Positions 44,487 to 53,222 of a stretch of DNA of 64,000 bases are shown here, piece by piece. Within the stretch, counting starts at the first letter, position 1; every line of letters starts with the position of its first letter. The position numbers and the translations under genes are program-made. Origin of the DNA: Chitinilyticum piscinae (GTDB lineage: Bacteria; Pseudomonadota; Gammaproteobacteria; Burkholderiales; Chitinibacteraceae); NCBI RefSeq assembly GCF_015223195.1, contig NZ_JADFUA010000011.1, forward strand, positions 1 to 64,000, in the 5' to 3' direction. The notes below the pieces were generated by a model. That model worked only from the letters and a program-made list of their open reading frames with translations. It searched no databases and was not told the origin of the DNA.

Positions 44487-45863
44487 TCAGAAGAAACCCA
44501 GCTTGACCGAGAAGAGCTTTTCCACTTCGCGGATGTGGGTCTTGTTGTCGATGAACAGAATCAGATGGTCGTTGCTTTCCAGCACCGTATCATGGTGCGC
44601 CATGATGACGGCATCGCCGCGGATGATGGCTGCAAGATCCACGCCCGAGGGAAGCTTGATTTCCTCGATGCGCCGGCCGATGACCCGCGAGGTGTCTTGG
44701 GTGCCGTGAATGATGAGTTCGATCGCTTCGGCGGCGCCTCGTCGCAAGCTGTGTACGGCGACAATGTCGCCGCGGCGGACGTGGGCCAGCAGCGACCCAA
44801 TGGTGGCTTGTGCCGGCGAAAGTGCGACGTCGATGCGTCCACCTTGCAGCAGATCGACATAACTGCTGCGGTTGATGATCGCAATGGTTTTACCTGCGCC
44901 CATCTGCTTGGCCAGCAGCGATGACATGATGTTGTCTTCATCATCGCTGGTGAGTGCCAGGAAGAGATCGCAGCGTTCGATCTGCTCGGTTTCGAGCAGA
45001 TCCTCGTTGGTGGCTTCGCCGTGCAGCACCAGCGTTGCAGGTAGTGCTTCGGCCAGCCATTGCGCACGCCTGCGGTCACATTCGACCAACTTGACCTGGT
45101 AGTCGCCCTGGATGGCATGCGCCAGCCTGAAGCCGACATTGCCTCCGCCGGCGATGGTGACGCGACGAATGGGTTTTTCCCCCGCACTGAATTCACGGAT
45201 GACTTTACGGATGTACCGCTGCGCCGCGACGATGAACACTTCATCGCCGACGTGCAGTACGCTGTCGCCGTTGGGACGAATGCGCTGGTTTTTGCGATAG
45301 ATCGAAACCACTCGGCATTCTGCGCTCCCCAATGCCTGTTGCAGATCACTGATGGCCTTGCCATCCATGGGCGCACCGGTCTGGATGCGCACCGCGACCA
45401 TCAGGGCGCGTCCGGCACCGAAATCGAGTACCTGTAGCGCTTCGGGTGTTTCGATCAGGCTGACGAGATAGTCGGTGACAATCTGGGCCGGGGTGATGAC
45501 GTGATCAATGGCGAAATTTGCTTCGCTGAACAGCTGTGGCTGCTGCAGGTAATCGCTCTGGCGAATACGCCCGAGCCGCGTTGGCACATTGAACAGTTCG
45601 TGCGCAATCTTGCAGGCAACCATGTTGACTTCGTCGCTGGGCGTGACTGCCAGCATCAGGTCGCAATCCGCCGCGCCCGCTTCGCGCAGTGTCAGCGGGG
45701 AACCGGCCTCGCCGACAATGGTGCGCAGGTCGAGGCGATCGGCCAGTGGTTTGAGTAGCGCCGGATTGCTGTCGACGATGGTGACGTCGTATTTTTCCTG
45801 GACCAGTTGTTCGGCGACCGAGGAGCCGACCCTGCCGGCTCCGAGAATAAGAATCCGCGACAT
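44487..45863 (-). CDS. trkA: Trk system potassium regulator TrkA
   Basis: A 458-residue NAD-binding regulator with two RCK units. Nucleotide motifs are ILILGAGRVGSSVAEQL (residues 3-19) and the second VTIAGGGNVGFRLAHAI (about 233-249); TrkA-C domains follow each (about 140-220 and 370-455). It gates TrkH by nucleotide state. The ATG with AGGAT upstream is preferred over a frame nine codons longer that would start near the ntrX terminator stem. Confidence 0.96.
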   Translation of the reverse strand: MSRILILGAGRVGSSVAEQLVQEKYDVTIVDSNPALLKPLADRLDLRTIVGEAGSPLTLREAGAADCDLMLAVTPSDEVNMVACKIAHELFNVPTRLGRIRQSDYLQQPQLFSEANFAIDHVITPAQIVTDYLVSLIETPEALQVLDFGAGRALMVAVRIQTGAPMDGKAISDLQQALGSAECRVVSIYRKNQRIRPNGDSVLHVGDEVFIVAAQRYIRKVIREFSAGEKPIRRVTIAGGGNVGFRLAHAIQGDYQVKLVECDRRRAQWLAEALPATLVLHGEATNEDLLETEQIERCDLFLALTSDDEDNIMSSLLAKQMGAGKTIAIINRSSYVDLLQGGRIDVALSPAQATIGSLLAHVRRGDIVAVHSLRRGAAEAIELIIHGTQDTSRVIGRRIEEIKLPSGVDLAAIIRGDAVIMAHHDTVLESNDHLILFIDNKTHIREVEKLFSVKLGFF

Positions 45864-45875
45864 CGGTTCATCCTG

Positions 45876-45910
45876 CAAAAACGACCGCAAGCCGATCCGG
45901 CTGCGGTCGT
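45876..45910 (-). terminator. Terminator after ntrX
   Basis: ACGACCGCA (45881-45889) pairs with TGCGGTCGT (45902-45910), with an inner GCCG/CGGC step and a bulged A. Five T follow on the minus strand. It separates ntrYX from trkAH. Confidence 0.87.
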
Positions 45911-45920
45911 GTTATTGGTG

Positions 45921-45969
45921 GGGTATGCTCTTGCAGATCTCGTGAATCAGGCATTAGAGGTATATACCC
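45921..45969. repeat. GTAT-N37-ATAC intergenic element, copy 6
   Basis: GTAT at 45923-45926 and ATAC at 45964-45967, 41 bp apart, with perfect 6-bp outer arms GGGTAT / ATACCC. It lies between the ntrX stop and the ntrX terminator, so it would be transcribed in the 3' end of the ntrYX message. Confidence 0.75.
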
Positions 45970-45977
45970 GGATGAGG

Positions 45978-47273
45978 TTATTCCTCTTCGTGGTTGCGAT
46001 TTTTCTTCTGCATCTGGATACCCAGCTGTTTCAGCTTGCGGTACAGATGGGTGCGCTCGAGGCCGATTTTTTCGGCAACCCGGCTCATGTTGCCGCGAGC
46101 CAGCTCGATTTGGCGTTCAAGATAGAATTTCTCGAACTGGTCACGCGCTTCGCGCAGCGGTAGATCCAGATCAAGCTGCGGCAGCGGCATGGTCGCCGCA
46201 GGCGCGGGCGCCGCATCGCAGCCCTGAGCCGGTCCGATCTGTGCCAGCAATCGACTGGCAGGCAACACGTCGATTTCCGGGGTACGGCAGGTCAGCGCCA
46301 GGCTTTTGACCACATTGGCCAGTTGATCCAGATTGCCCGGCCAGCTCTGCTGCTGCAGCAGTTGTAGAGCGGCCCTCGAGAAGTGGCGTTCCCCGCACTG
46401 GCTGGGGAGCTGGGCAAGCAGCTGGCTGGCCAGTTGCGGGATATCTTCCGCATGTTCGCGCAGGGCAGGAACAGGAACGATGATTTGGGTGAGCTGGCGC
46501 AGCAGCTCCGGGTCAAAAACCGGAACCAGTTGATCCAGCGTACGGCTGCTGACGCATACCAAACGTGTTTTCTGCTTTTCCAGTTTGGGCAGCATCGCCA
46601 GTAGTGCCTGCTGGGCCTTGCGTTCCAGCCAGGCAATGTCGCGCAGGAACAGTGTGCCACCTGCGGCTCGGGCGACCAGATCCTGCGGGGCGCTGGCGAG
46701 ATCGTCATTGGCATTCGGGGCAATGAACGGCCCGGCGCTGGGGGTAAGGTAGCGCGCGCACAGTTCATAACCGGCACCAGGTTCGCCGGTCAACAGGATG
46801 GGCAGAGGCTGCTTCCCGACCTGATCGAGTGTCTCCTGGAGCGCGGCAATCGCTGCGCTGTTACCGAGACTCTGCAGGCCCTGCGCTGCTTTTGGGGGGG
46901 CGATCTGTTGCGACATGGCACGTTTTACGACGGCCAGAAGTTTTTGCAGTCCGATTGGTTTCTCCAGAAAATCCAGAGCACCGATGCGCGTCGCTTCAAC
47001 GGCCGTATCAATGGTAGCGTGCCCGGACATCATGACCACCGGCATGGTGAGTTGGCCATTGCGTGACCACTCTTTCAGCAGGGTGACGCCGTCAGTATCG
47101 GGCATCCAGATGTCCAACAACACCATTTTCGGAATGGCTTGGTTGCGGTAACGGCGTGCGGCTTCGGCATTTTCAGCCTCTGCCACGCTATAACCTTCGT
47201 CTTGCAGAATTTCCGAGAGCAGTTCCCGGATGCCGATTTCATCATCGACAATCAGAATGTCCTGACTAGCCAC
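45978..47273 (-). CDS. ntrX: NtrX-type response regulator with degenerate AAA+ domain
   Basis: A 431-residue regulator. The receiver (residues 1-118) is intact, with phospho-acceptor D54 in VLLDIWMPDTDG. The central domain looks like a sigma-54 activator but its key parts are broken: Walker A reads GEPGAGYE (163-170, Tyr169 for Lys), Walker B reads GGTLFLRDI (205-213, Arg-Asp for Asp-Glu), and the GAFTGA loop and its flanks are missing. The C-terminal Fis-type helix-turn-helix (about 395-425, NMSRVAEKIGLERTHLYRKLKQL) is well kept. It should bind DNA but not hydrolyse ATP or open sigma-54 promoters, so it probably acts as an ordinary regulator. Follows ntrY directly. Confidence 0.88.
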   Translation of the reverse strand: MASQDILIVDDEIGIRELLSEILQDEGYSVAEAENAEAARRYRNQAIPKMVLLDIWMPDTDGVTLLKEWSRNGQLTMPVVMMSGHATIDTAVEATRIGALDFLEKPIGLQKLLAVVKRAMSQQIAPPKAAQGLQSLGNSAAIAALQETLDQVGKQPLPILLTGEPGAGYELCARYLTPSAGPFIAPNANDDLASAPQDLVARAAGGTLFLRDIAWLERKAQQALLAMLPKLEKQKTRLVCVSSRTLDQLVPVFDPELLRQLTQIIVPVPALREHAEDIPQLASQLLAQLPSQCGERHFSRAALQLLQQQSWPGNLDQLANVVKSLALTCRTPEIDVLPASRLLAQIGPAQGCDAAPAPAATMPLPQLDLDLPLREARDQFEKFYLERQIELARGNMSRVAEKIGLERTHLYRKLKQLGIQMQKKNRNHEEE

Positions 47274-49397
47274 TTAAACTTCCTCCCACAGCGGCAGTTC
47301 AATGCGCACAAACGCGCCACCTTCGGGCTGATTGCCCACCTGGATGCGTCCGTGATGTTCTTCAATGATTTTTTTCACGATGGCCAGTCCCAGCCCGGTT
47401 CCTTTGGTTTTTGTTGTGACGTAAGGCTCGAAAACCCGTGGCAGTAGCTCGCTGGAAAACCCAGGTCCATTGTCCGCAATACTGAAGCGCAGCCATTTTT
47501 CGTCTTTTTCGCAACGAATGCAAACTTTTGGGTCAGTACTTTCCCGAATGGCATCCTGCGCGTTCTGCAGCAAGTTGTGGATGACCTGGCGCAAATGCGT
47601 CGCATCACCTTTGATCGGAAGCGGTTCGGTGGTCAGCAGATGGCGTTCGATCGGTGCCGCTTCGTAGAGGACCAGCACTTCGCGCAGCAATTCGGCAAAG
47701 TCGAGTACCTGGCGTTTTCCCGAGGGTTTGCGCGCATAATCGCGGAAGGCATCCACCATCTGCTTGAGCGCGGCGACCTGCTTGACGATGGTCTGGGTGT
47801 TGCGGCTGAGGAGCTCTGCGGCCTGGGGTTCCAGTTTGTCGGCCAATTTGAGCTCCATCCGTTCGGCTGCGAGCTGAATCGGAGTGAGCGGGTTCTTGAT
47901 TTCATGCGCCAGCCGACGGGCAACCTCACCCCAGGCGGCATCGCGTTGTGCCGAAAGCAATTCAGTAATGTCGTCAAACACCACGACAAATCCACCCATG
48001 ATGGTGAAGTCTTCCGGCATTCCCGACAGACGCGTGCCATGCACCAGCATCACGCGCTTGTCGCCGTTGAGCTCAACTTGGCTTTGCCAGTGATCATTAT
48101 CAGAGAGTACCCCGCGCAGAATTTCAGCGCAGAAACCAGTCAGCACGGGATAGGGTTCATGCCAACGGCCAAGTGGCAGGCCTTCAACTTTGGCGGGGTC
48201 GAGGCCGAGGATGCGCAAGGCGCTGAGATTAGTAGATTGCAGCAGACAATCTTCATCGAACGAGAGTACACCTGCGGAAATCGAGCCAAGAATGGCTTCG
48301 ACATAGGCCTTGGCCGCAGCTTGTTCGGCCTGGTTCTGTTCCAGCTTGGCGCGTGTTTCCGCCAGTTGCCGAGTCATGCGATTGAAGGAGTGCGTCAGGA
48401 TGCCCAGTTCATCGCGGCTGACGACCGGTTGCTGCTGGCTGAAGTCTCCCTGGGCGACTGCGCGGGTTCCGGCGGCAAGCAGCGACAAAGGGGCTGCCAG
48501 TTTGTTGGACAGATACAGTGCCAGTACGAGTGCACCCAGCAGGCTGACGAGAAGTGCAATGGTGAGGGTGATGCTGAAAATGGTCTTCAATCCCTGCCGG
48601 GAGCTGGAGAGCTGTTTGTATTCACTGCGAACCTGAGTGACCAGCTCGGCATCCTGGGCCAGTTGTTGTGGCACGGGCTGTATCAGTTGCAGGTAGCGGC
48701 GCTTGTCTTCAAGGCTGGTGCCGGGAATGACGACCAGCACCCGCATGTTCAGGCCTTGTTCGGCGTTTTCCTCAAGCTTGCTAACCGGTTCGTAACTGGC
48801 TCGGCGCAGGCTGGCGCGGTCGGGTTGCTGGGGGAAAAGGCTGGCTTTTTCGTTACCGATATGGGCCCCGGTATTGCCCAGCTCATCGAAGATGGTAATT
48901 TCCTGAACACCCGTCTGATCGCGCAGCTTGTTGAGCCGTGGCAGCAGGGTGCTATCAGAGTTATCGTGGATGTCCCAGGCGATCACCTGTGCTTTGCGTG
49001 CCAGTTCGCCCTGCTGGAAGTCAATCGCGTTTTGTCCCAAGCTCCAGCCGCGATCAAGCGCCTTGTCCACTTTTACATCAAACCAGGTCTCGATCGAGCG
49101 GTTCAGGAACTGTACAGACAAGGTGTAGACCAGAGCACCCGGCAGCACGGCCACCAAGCCGAACATGAGCACCAGCCGCAGCATCAGTCGCGAGCCAAAG
49201 ACCTTGCTGCGTACCCGCTTGCGAAGTCGCCATAAATGACCGATTACCAGCGCAGCCATTCCGCCCAGTAACAATACATTCAGTCCCAGTACGAGATCGT
49301 AGTAATCGGAGAATGCCGAGGCATTGCCTGCTGCCAGTGCTAGAAGGAAGAGCAGCACGGAGCCCAGTGCCGCAAAAACAAACAGGAGGCGCTTCAT
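47274..49397 (-). CDS. ntrY: NtrY-type sensor histidine kinase
   Basis: A 707-residue membrane kinase. Three or more N-terminal helices (about residues 3-22, 31-52, 72-92) and one near 275-297 flank a periplasmic domain; then HAMP (about 297-350), PAS (about 360-465), HisKA with RLAHEIKNPLTPIQLAAERME (phospho-histidine near 482) and a complete ATPase domain (NLLQNAQDAI, DNGPGFSSELLPRVFEPY, TKGTGLGLAIVKKI). It should phosphorylate NtrX, whose gene begins at its end. The start overlaps the stop of the DUF4390 gene by four bases. Confidence 0.93.
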   Translation of the reverse strand: MKRLLFVFAALGSVLLFLLALAAGNASAFSDYYDLVLGLNVLLLGGMAALVIGHLWRLRKRVRSKVFGSRLMLRLVLMFGLVAVLPGALVYTLSVQFLNRSIETWFDVKVDKALDRGWSLGQNAIDFQQGELARKAQVIAWDIHDNSDSTLLPRLNKLRDQTGVQEITIFDELGNTGAHIGNEKASLFPQQPDRASLRRASYEPVSKLEENAEQGLNMRVLVVIPGTSLEDKRRYLQLIQPVPQQLAQDAELVTQVRSEYKQLSSSRQGLKTIFSITLTIALLVSLLGALVLALYLSNKLAAPLSLLAAGTRAVAQGDFSQQQPVVSRDELGILTHSFNRMTRQLAETRAKLEQNQAEQAAAKAYVEAILGSISAGVLSFDEDCLLQSTNLSALRILGLDPAKVEGLPLGRWHEPYPVLTGFCAEILRGVLSDNDHWQSQVELNGDKRVMLVHGTRLSGMPEDFTIMGGFVVVFDDITELLSAQRDAAWGEVARRLAHEIKNPLTPIQLAAERMELKLADKLEPQAAELLSRNTQTIVKQVAALKQMVDAFRDYARKPSGKRQVLDFAELLREVLVLYEAAPIERHLLTTEPLPIKGDATHLRQVIHNLLQNAQDAIRESTDPKVCIRCEKDEKWLRFSIADNGPGFSSELLPRVFEPYVTTKTKGTGLGLAIVKKIIEEHHGRIQVGNQPEGGAFVRIELPLWEEV

Positions 49398-50002
49398 TCG
49401 TCCTTCTCCACCGCCAGTTTGAGGTCTTGCCATTCCGGCTCGATGCGCCAGTCATTGTTGCCCAGCGCGCTGATCTGCATTGGTTTGGGCAATAAGTCAA
49501 AATCGAGAATCAGGCGTACCCGTCCGGCAAAGCTGTCGGGGTCGTCGGCCGCCGAGGTGTCTTTCAGGGCAACCCAGCCGCCGATGGTGCCAATGGCCTG
49601 CAGTGCTTCGTGCAGGCTGGCAAAGTTGCGTGTAATGCCATTGCTGGCGACGCGATACTGGCGGGTGAGGGGGTGATAGCTTAAGCGGTAGGTCGTGGTT
49701 GATGTGACTCCGAATCCGCTTTTTACTTGCTGGTACCAGGCCTGCAGGCGTGGCTTTTTAAGCTGGAACTGGTAGGTAAAGGGTAGTGATGTACCGTTCT
49801 GCAGCGCGGCCTCAGCACCGGGGGGGAGGGTAATACTGAAACGGGCACTGATTTCAATTTGGGCATTGCCCAGCCGGACTTCGGCGCGCTGCGGGGCAAT
49901 TTCCCCCGCCAGCGCAAATGCACCAAGCAATAGCAGCCCGAGCGCCAGCAGCAGGCTAGGCCTGCGTGGTCTCCTTGCTGAACAGTGCGTAGTAAAACCC
50001 AT
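49394..50002 (-). CDS. DUF4390 secreted protein
   Basis: A 202-residue protein, product of the gene between rsmB and ntrY. It begins MGFTTHCSARRPRRPSLLLALGLLLLGAFALAGE, a signal sequence, so it is exported. The body has ISARFSITLPPGAEAALQNGTSLPFTYQF and YRLSYHPLTRQYRVASNGITRNFASLHEALQAIGTIGGW, the DUF4390 pattern often found between rsmB and ntrY in betaproteobacteria. The start lies within the last 47 bases of rsmB and has no strong ribosome site, so coupling to rsmB is likely. Role unknown; the position suggests a link to NtrY sensing. Confidence 0.82.
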   Translation of the reverse strand: MGFTTHCSARRPRRPSLLLALGLLLLGAFALAGEIAPQRAEVRLGNAQIEISARFSITLPPGAEAALQNGTSLPFTYQFQLKKPRLQAWYQQVKSGFGVTSTTTYRLSYHPLTRQYRVASNGITRNFASLHEALQAIGTIGGWVALKDTSAADDPDSFAGRVRLILDFDLLPKPMQISALGNNDWRIEPEWQDLKLAVEKDE

Positions 50003-51239
50003 CGTGATCCGGTGACGGCAAAAGCTGTCCGGCGGTACCAGCCCACTCCGGGAGCGGCAGACGGCGCGCATCGGGATGGCGCACGGCGAATTCCGCTGCA
50101 GAGTCGGCGTTTTCCACCGGAAAAACGGAGCACGTAGCGTACAGGAGTTTCCCGCCCTCAGCCAGCAAGGGCCATAGCGCGTCGAGGATTTGTGCCTGCT
50201 GGGCTGCAAATCGCGCGAAATCCTCGGGGCGGCGCAGCCATTTGATATCCGGGTGGCGGCGTGTGACGCCGCTGGCCGAGCACGGCACGTCGGCCAGGAT
50301 GCGGTCGAAGGGTTTGCCATCCCACCATTGCTGCGGTTTGGCTGCATCGCCACAACGCAGGGTGGCGGAGAGTTGCAGGCGCTGCAGGTTATCGGCGACC
50401 CGCTGCAGGCGCTCAGGGTTGTTATCCAGTGCGGTCAGCTCGAGCCTGGCGAGCTCCAGCAAATGACCGGTCTTGCCACCCGGTGCGGCACAGGCATCGA
50501 GCACGCGTTGCCCATCCTGCACATCCAGTAGCAGGGCTGCGTACTGGGCGCCCAAATCCTGCACCGAAACCCAGCCATCCATGAAGTGCGGCAGGCTGTC
50601 CACGCTGACGGGTTTGTCCAGTTGCAGTGCTTGTTGCCCCAGTATTCGCGACTCTATGCCTCGCTCGGCCAGCAGTGCCTGATAGTCGGCAACGCTGGCG
50701 TGACGCAGATTGATTCGCAGGGTCATCGGCGGGTGGCTATTGTTCGCGTCGAGCACCGCCTGCCAGTCCTGCGGGTAAGACGTGCGCATCTGGGTAACCC
50801 ACCATTGCGGGTGGTTGTGACGGCCGGCAGGGGTTCGGCGCGCGGCGGCAAGCAATTCATCCTGCTGACGCAAGAAGTTGCGCAGCACGGCGTTGACCAG
50901 GCCTTTGGCTTGCCCCTTGCCGGTTTTTGCTGCCACCTTGACGGCGTGATCGACCACGGCATAACTGGCAGCCCGCGCGGCGTGCAACTGCTGCAGTGCG
51001 ATCAGCAGCAGAGCTTCGATTTCCACCTCTTTCAGGGGGGCTCGCAGCAGTTGCTTGAGCACCGCGCGCCACAATTCCAGCTCGCGCAGGGTGGAATAGC
51101 AGGCATCCTGAATGGCTCCGCGTTGCTGGGGTGTGAGCTGCGGATGGTGTTGCCACACGCGCGTCAGCGCGTCGGTGAGGTTCTGGCCGTCAAGGACGGC
51201 CAGCAGGGTCTGGCTGGCCAGTTTCTGGGTCTGGAACAT
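49956..51239 (-). CDS. rsmB: 16S rRNA m5C967 methyltransferase
   Basis: A 427-residue RsmB (Sun). The N-terminal NusB-like domain spans about residues 1-140. The methyltransferase has SAM motif VLDACAAPGGKTGHLLEL (about 245-262), motif IV DVPCSASGVTRRHPD and the catalytic-cysteine motif LLYATCSVFPVEN. It methylates C967 in 16S rRNA. Stands between fmt-htpX and ntrY; in many proteobacteria fmt-rsmB are adjacent, but here htpX separates them. Confidence 0.96.
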   Translation of the reverse strand: MFQTQKLASQTLLAVLDGQNLTDALTRVWQHHPQLTPQQRGAIQDACYSTLRELELWRAVLKQLLRAPLKEVEIEALLLIALQQLHAARAASYAVVDHAVKVAAKTGKGQAKGLVNAVLRNFLRQQDELLAAARRTPAGRHNHPQWWVTQMRTSYPQDWQAVLDANNSHPPMTLRINLRHASVADYQALLAERGIESRILGQQALQLDKPVSVDSLPHFMDGWVSVQDLGAQYAALLLDVQDGQRVLDACAAPGGKTGHLLELARLELTALDNNPERLQRVADNLQRLQLSATLRCGDAAKPQQWWDGKPFDRILADVPCSASGVTRRHPDIKWLRRPEDFARFAAQQAQILDALWPLLAEGGKLLYATCSVFPVENADSAAEFAVRHPDARRLPLPEWAGTAGQLLPSPDHDGFYYALFSKETTQA

Positions 51240-51250
51240 AGTTTCCTGCC

Positions 51251-51299
51251 GGGTATGTGTCTTCTGGCCTTAATGAATAACGCCCGTGGCAACATACCC
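51251..51299. repeat. GTAT-N37-ATAC intergenic element, copy 7
   Basis: GTAT at 51253-51256 and ATAC at 51294-51297, 41 bp apart, with perfect 8-bp outer arms GGGTATGT / ACATACCC. It lies just after the htpX stop and 12 bases before the rsmB start, both on the minus strand. Confidence 0.78.
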
Positions 51300-51305
51300 T
51301 GTTGA

Positions 51306-52151
51306 TTAGCGTGCCATGGCACGCAGGCGGGCAATTCGCTCGTCGGTGCGCGGGTGTGTGCGGAACAGGTCGGCCAAGCCGCCAGCGCCGGCGAGCGGAT
51401 TCATGATCATCATCTGGGCTGTTTCCGGATGTGCTTCGGCGGTATGCATGGGGATGCCGCGGGCGTAAGCCTCGATCTTCGCCAGCGCATCCGCTAGTGC
51501 ATGCGGGTCACCACTGATGCGGGCTCCTCCGGCGTCGGCTTCGAATTCGCGAGAGCGGGAGATGGCCATCTGGATCAGGCTGGCAGCAATTGGAGCCAGC
51601 AGGGCGAGAGCGATACCGGCAATCGGGTTCACCGGCTGGCCATTTTCATCGCGGCCCCCGAAAAACATGGCGAAGTTGGCCAATGCCGAAATTGCGCCGG
51701 CCATCGTGGCCGAGATGGTGGAAATCAGGATGTCACGGTGTTGTACGTGCGCCAATTCGTGAGCCATTACCCCGCGGATTTCCCGCGGGGTGAGCAGGCG
51801 CAGAATCCCGGTGGTGGCAGCCACTGCAGCATGTTCCGGGTTGCGTCCGGTGGCAAAGGCATTGGGCTGCGCTTCATCGATGATGTAAACCTTGGGCATG
51901 GGCAGGCCGGCTTTTTGCGCCAGCTCGGCGATCATGCCGTAAAACTCTGGGGCGCTGTGGGCATCAATCTGGCGTGCGTTATACATGCGCAGCACCATCT
52001 TGTCGGAGTTCCAGTAGGCAAAGACATTCATCCCTCCGGCAAACAGCAGCGCCAGCAGCATGCCGGCCTGACCGCCGACCATGCCGCCGATCAGTACAAA
52101 CAGCGCCGTGATGGCGGCCATCAGTAGCGCGGTTTTCATCAGATTGAACAT
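51306..52151 (-). CDS. htpX: Membrane zinc protease HtpX
   Basis: A 281-residue HtpX. Helices at about residues 5-20 and 25-42 precede the zinc site [10 protein letters not shown] (about 130-139); the third ligand glutamate is in [10 protein letters not shown] (about 205-214). Two further helices lie at 143-165 and 175-193. It degrades damaged inner-membrane proteins. Between fmt and rsmB on the same strand. Confidence 0.96.
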   Translation of the reverse strand: MFNLMKTALLMAAITALFVLIGGMVGGQAGMLLALLFAGGMNVFAYWNSDKMVLRMYNARQIDAHSAPEFYGMIAELAQKAGLPMPKVYIIDEAQPNAFATGRNPEHAAVAATTGILRLLTPREIRGVMAHELAHVQHRDILISTISATMAGAISALANFAMFFGGRDENGQPVNPIAGIALALLAPIAASLIQMAISRSREFEADAGGARISGDPHALADALAKIEAYARGIPMHTAEAHPETAQMMIMNPLAGAGGLADLFRTHPRTDERIARLRAMAR

Positions 52152-52165
52152 GAGTGTCTCCTCGC

Positions 52166-52220
52166 GGGTAATCGAATCAGTGCTTTAGATGATGTTTGGC
52201 TGGAAAAGATTCAATTACCC
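52166..52220. repeat. Long inverted repeat between fmt and htpX
   Basis: GGGTAATCGAATC (52166-52178) and GATTCAATTACCC (52208-52220) are inverted copies with one mismatch, 29 bases apart. No T run follows on either strand, so it is not a standard terminator. The GGGTA...TACCC ends recall the GTAT...ATAC elements, but the arms and length (55 bp) differ. Confidence 0.65.
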
Positions 52221-52233
52221 ACTAGCGGCAAAA

Positions 52234-53157
52234 TTACCCGAGTTTGCTGCCGATCTGCAGGGGGAGACCGGACAAAAAGGCTGCCGCATTCACCCGCTTG
52301 CTCCCGGCGCGCTGGAGTTCGGTTATGCGGATGGCACCTTCGCCGCACGCGATAACAATACCCTCCTTGCCGGCCGAGAGTACCTCGCCAGGAGTGCCTG
52401 ATCCGGGGAGTGGCTCACCCTTCCAGATCTTGATGACTTCGTCCGCATAACGGGTCTGAGCTGATGGAAAGGGGTTGAAGGCTCGGATCATCCGATCCAG
52501 TTCGCAAGAGGAGCGTTGCCAGTCAATGGTCGCTTCGTCCTTGCGAAGCTTTTCGGCGTAGGTAACCCCGGACTCGGGTTGCTTCTGACGTGCCGCTTGT
52601 AGGTTCGGCAGGTTGGCGAGTGCCGCAACAATAGCGGCTGCACCTTGTTCGGCCAGTTTGTCATGCAGACTGGTGGCGGTGTCGTCCGCACTGATCGTTG
52701 TGCTATGGATCGAGAGCATGTCACCGGTGTCCAGTCCCGCATCCATTTGCATGATAGTGATGCCGGTTTGGGGGTCGCCGGCCAGAATGGCGCGCTGGAT
52801 TGGTGCAGCCCCCCGCCAGCGCGGCAAGAGTGATGCATGGATATTCAGGCAGCCCAGCTTGGGTATATCCAGCACCGTTTGCGGCAGGATTATCCCATAA
52901 GCCGCGACCACCATAACGTCGCAATCCAGTGCGGCTAGGGGAGCCTGCTGCTCCGGGGTGCGCAATTTTTCCGGCTGATAGACCGGCAGACCCAACTGCT
53001 CCGCGCGCAGCTTCACCGCCGAAGGGGTGAGCTTCATGCCGCGGCCCGAGGGGCGATCCGGCTGGGTGAGTACCAGCGGGATTTCGTGTCCGGCTGTGTG
53101 AATGGCGGATAGTGCGCTTGCCGCAAAGTCCGGCGTGCCGGCAAAAACAACCTTCAT
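52234..53157 (-). CDS. fmt: Methionyl-tRNA formyltransferase
   Basis: A 307-residue Fmt. MKVVFAGTPDFAASALSAIH opens the formyltransferase fold; catalytic residues are in LNIHASLLPRWRGAAPIQRAI (about residues 107-127) and the Asp of QMDAGLDTGDML (about 139-150). A C-terminal tRNA-binding barrel starts near 205. It formylates initiator Met-tRNA, working with Def encoded just upstream. An intergenic repeat abuts the start codon and no ribosome site is visible. Confidence 0.97.
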   Translation of the reverse strand: MKVVFAGTPDFAASALSAIHTAGHEIPLVLTQPDRPSGRGMKLTPSAVKLRAEQLGLPVYQPEKLRTPEQQAPLAALDCDVMVVAAYGIILPQTVLDIPKLGCLNIHASLLPRWRGAAPIQRAILAGDPQTGITIMQMDAGLDTGDMLSIHSTTISADDTATSLHDKLAEQGAAAIVAALANLPNLQAARQKQPESGVTYAEKLRKDEATIDWQRSSCELDRMIRAFNPFPSAQTRYADEVIKIWKGEPLPGSGTPGEVLSAGKEGIVIACGEGAIRITELQRAGSKRVNAAAFLSGLPLQIGSKLG

Positions 53158-53158
53158 G

Positions 53159-53207
53159 GTGTATGGGCCTGTCTAGTCTGTCTTTTTTGGTGTCGGGCGT
53201 GATACGG
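53159..53207. repeat. GTAT-N37-ATAC intergenic element, copy 8
   Basis: GTAT at 53161-53164 and ATAC at 53202-53205, 41 bp apart. The arms are shorter here (TGTAT / ATACG). It fills the def-fmt gap and ends one base before the fmt start codon (read on the minus strand), as copy 1 does at murU. Confidence 0.65.
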
Positions 53208-53222
53208 TAGTATGTATTCCAA

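Noticed and set aside
45978-47273. ntrX as a pseudogene
   Set aside because: The frame is intact over 431 codons, with receiver and DNA-binding domains preserved; the changes are confined to the ATPase region, which suggests altered function rather than decay.
47577-49235. A 552-codon open frame on the plus strand opposite ntrY
   Set aside because: It mirrors a well-supported histidine kinase gene, has no family-like motifs and no ribosome site; a shadow of codon bias.
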